A DNA stretch of 15,116 nt from Cyanobacteria bacterium OH_PDB_112 (lineage in GTDB: Bacteria > Cyanobacteriota > Vampirovibrionia > Gastranaerophilales > CAJFVJ01). Shown here piece after piece: positions 14,961-15,116 of the stretch. Location: contig JAEWLZ010000264.1 of the NCBI GenBank assembly GCA_023457295.1, positions 1-15,116 of the forward strand. The letters are read 5' to 3'. Positions within the stretch are counted from its first letter, which is position 1. Each line of letters opens with the position of its first letter. Position numbers and translations under genes: made by a program. Under the pieces are notes generated by a model. The model was not told the origin of the DNA. It searched no databases and saw nothing but the letters and a program-made list of their open reading frames with translations.

Positions 14961-15032
14961 GCCTAAAAAACATGCAATTTTTCTATGTTATTTGTTTTTA
15001 TATAGATAAGGGAAGTAAAGTAAGGTCTTGTC

Positions 15033-15116
15033 ATGGTTAGCAATATTTCGGGCAGCAACAATGATTTCGGTCAAAAAGTATATGTTCAAAGGGATTTGAG
15101 CAATACAAAATCTGCT
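15033..15116 (+). CDS. Start of an unknown protein, cut by the window edge
   Basis: Twenty-eight codons stay open to the last base, beginning MVSNISGSNNDFGQKVYVQR. AAGG at 15022-15025 lies 7 bases before the ATG, a good ribosome site. The N-terminus is polar, Asn/Ser-rich and has no signal peptide in what is visible. I cannot assign a family. The FGQK element recalls NVYFGKR of the 69-residue protein at 3245 and the low-complexity N-terminus of the divergent TPR protein. It may be a further low-complexity-headed cytosolic protein. Confidence 0.55.
   Translation, partial: MVSNISGSNNDFGQKVYVQRDLSNTKSA

Noticed and set aside
1..15116. CRISPR array, toxin-antitoxin pair, prophage or defence island
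   Set aside because: No regularly spaced repeats, no integrase, transposase, nuclease-methylase or toxin-like genes; the content is mainly housekeeping.

Overview
This is a low-GC bacterial segment of 15,116 bases. It holds ten complete protein-coding genes and the first 28 codons of an eleventh. I see no tRNA, rRNA, CRISPR array or insertion sequence, and no gene-free stretch reaches 300 bases (the longest is about 242). The AT-rich DNA, clear Shine-Dalgarno sites at most genes, a tryptophanyl-tRNA synthetase with an iron-sulfur cysteine motif, a hemerythrin-type stress protein, paired M16 peptidases and small proteins with an FGK/FGQK-like N-terminus suggest an anaerobic, host-associated bacterium. 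A gut Vampirovibrionia/Melainabacteria member (Gastranaerophilales) is my best guess. That placement is inference from memory of such genomes, not proven here.

Layout. Bases 75-3061 (+) hold malQ (GH77 4-alpha-glucanotransferase) followed 8 bases later by trpS. A 183-base AT-only-looking gap leads to a 69-residue orphan protein (3245-3454, +). It converges with a minus-strand pair: a CBS-DUF1385 membrane protein (6005-4896), then an RseP-type site-2 protease (4867-3491). Head-to-head with the CBS gene, with only 14 bases between the two ATGs, is comF (6020-6676, +). A hemerythrin-like protein with its own promoter and palindromic candidate operators follows (6792-7499, +). It ends 7 bases from the stop codon of ileS.

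From 14790 down to 7507 everything is on the minus strand: a TPR protein, an M16 peptidase with its zinc site, an overlapping M16 homologue without zinc ligands, then ileS. The plus-strand start of an unknown gene lies at the right edge, divergent from the TPR gene.

The genes do not form one pathway. They are mostly housekeeping: glucan metabolism, two aminoacyl-tRNA synthetases, membrane proteolysis and cytosolic proteolysis. The informative parts are the departures from family norms: the TrpRS cluster motif; an apparent insertion of about 105 residues inside the RseP PDZ domain; the CBS-DUF1385 fusion beside RseP; a RIC/YtfE-like protein that lacks the family's cysteine pair; an M16 pair that appears to split zinc catalysis and substrate binding between two chains; and a divergent CBS/comF start region where both genes look leaderless. 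I did not find a clear new defence or mobile system.
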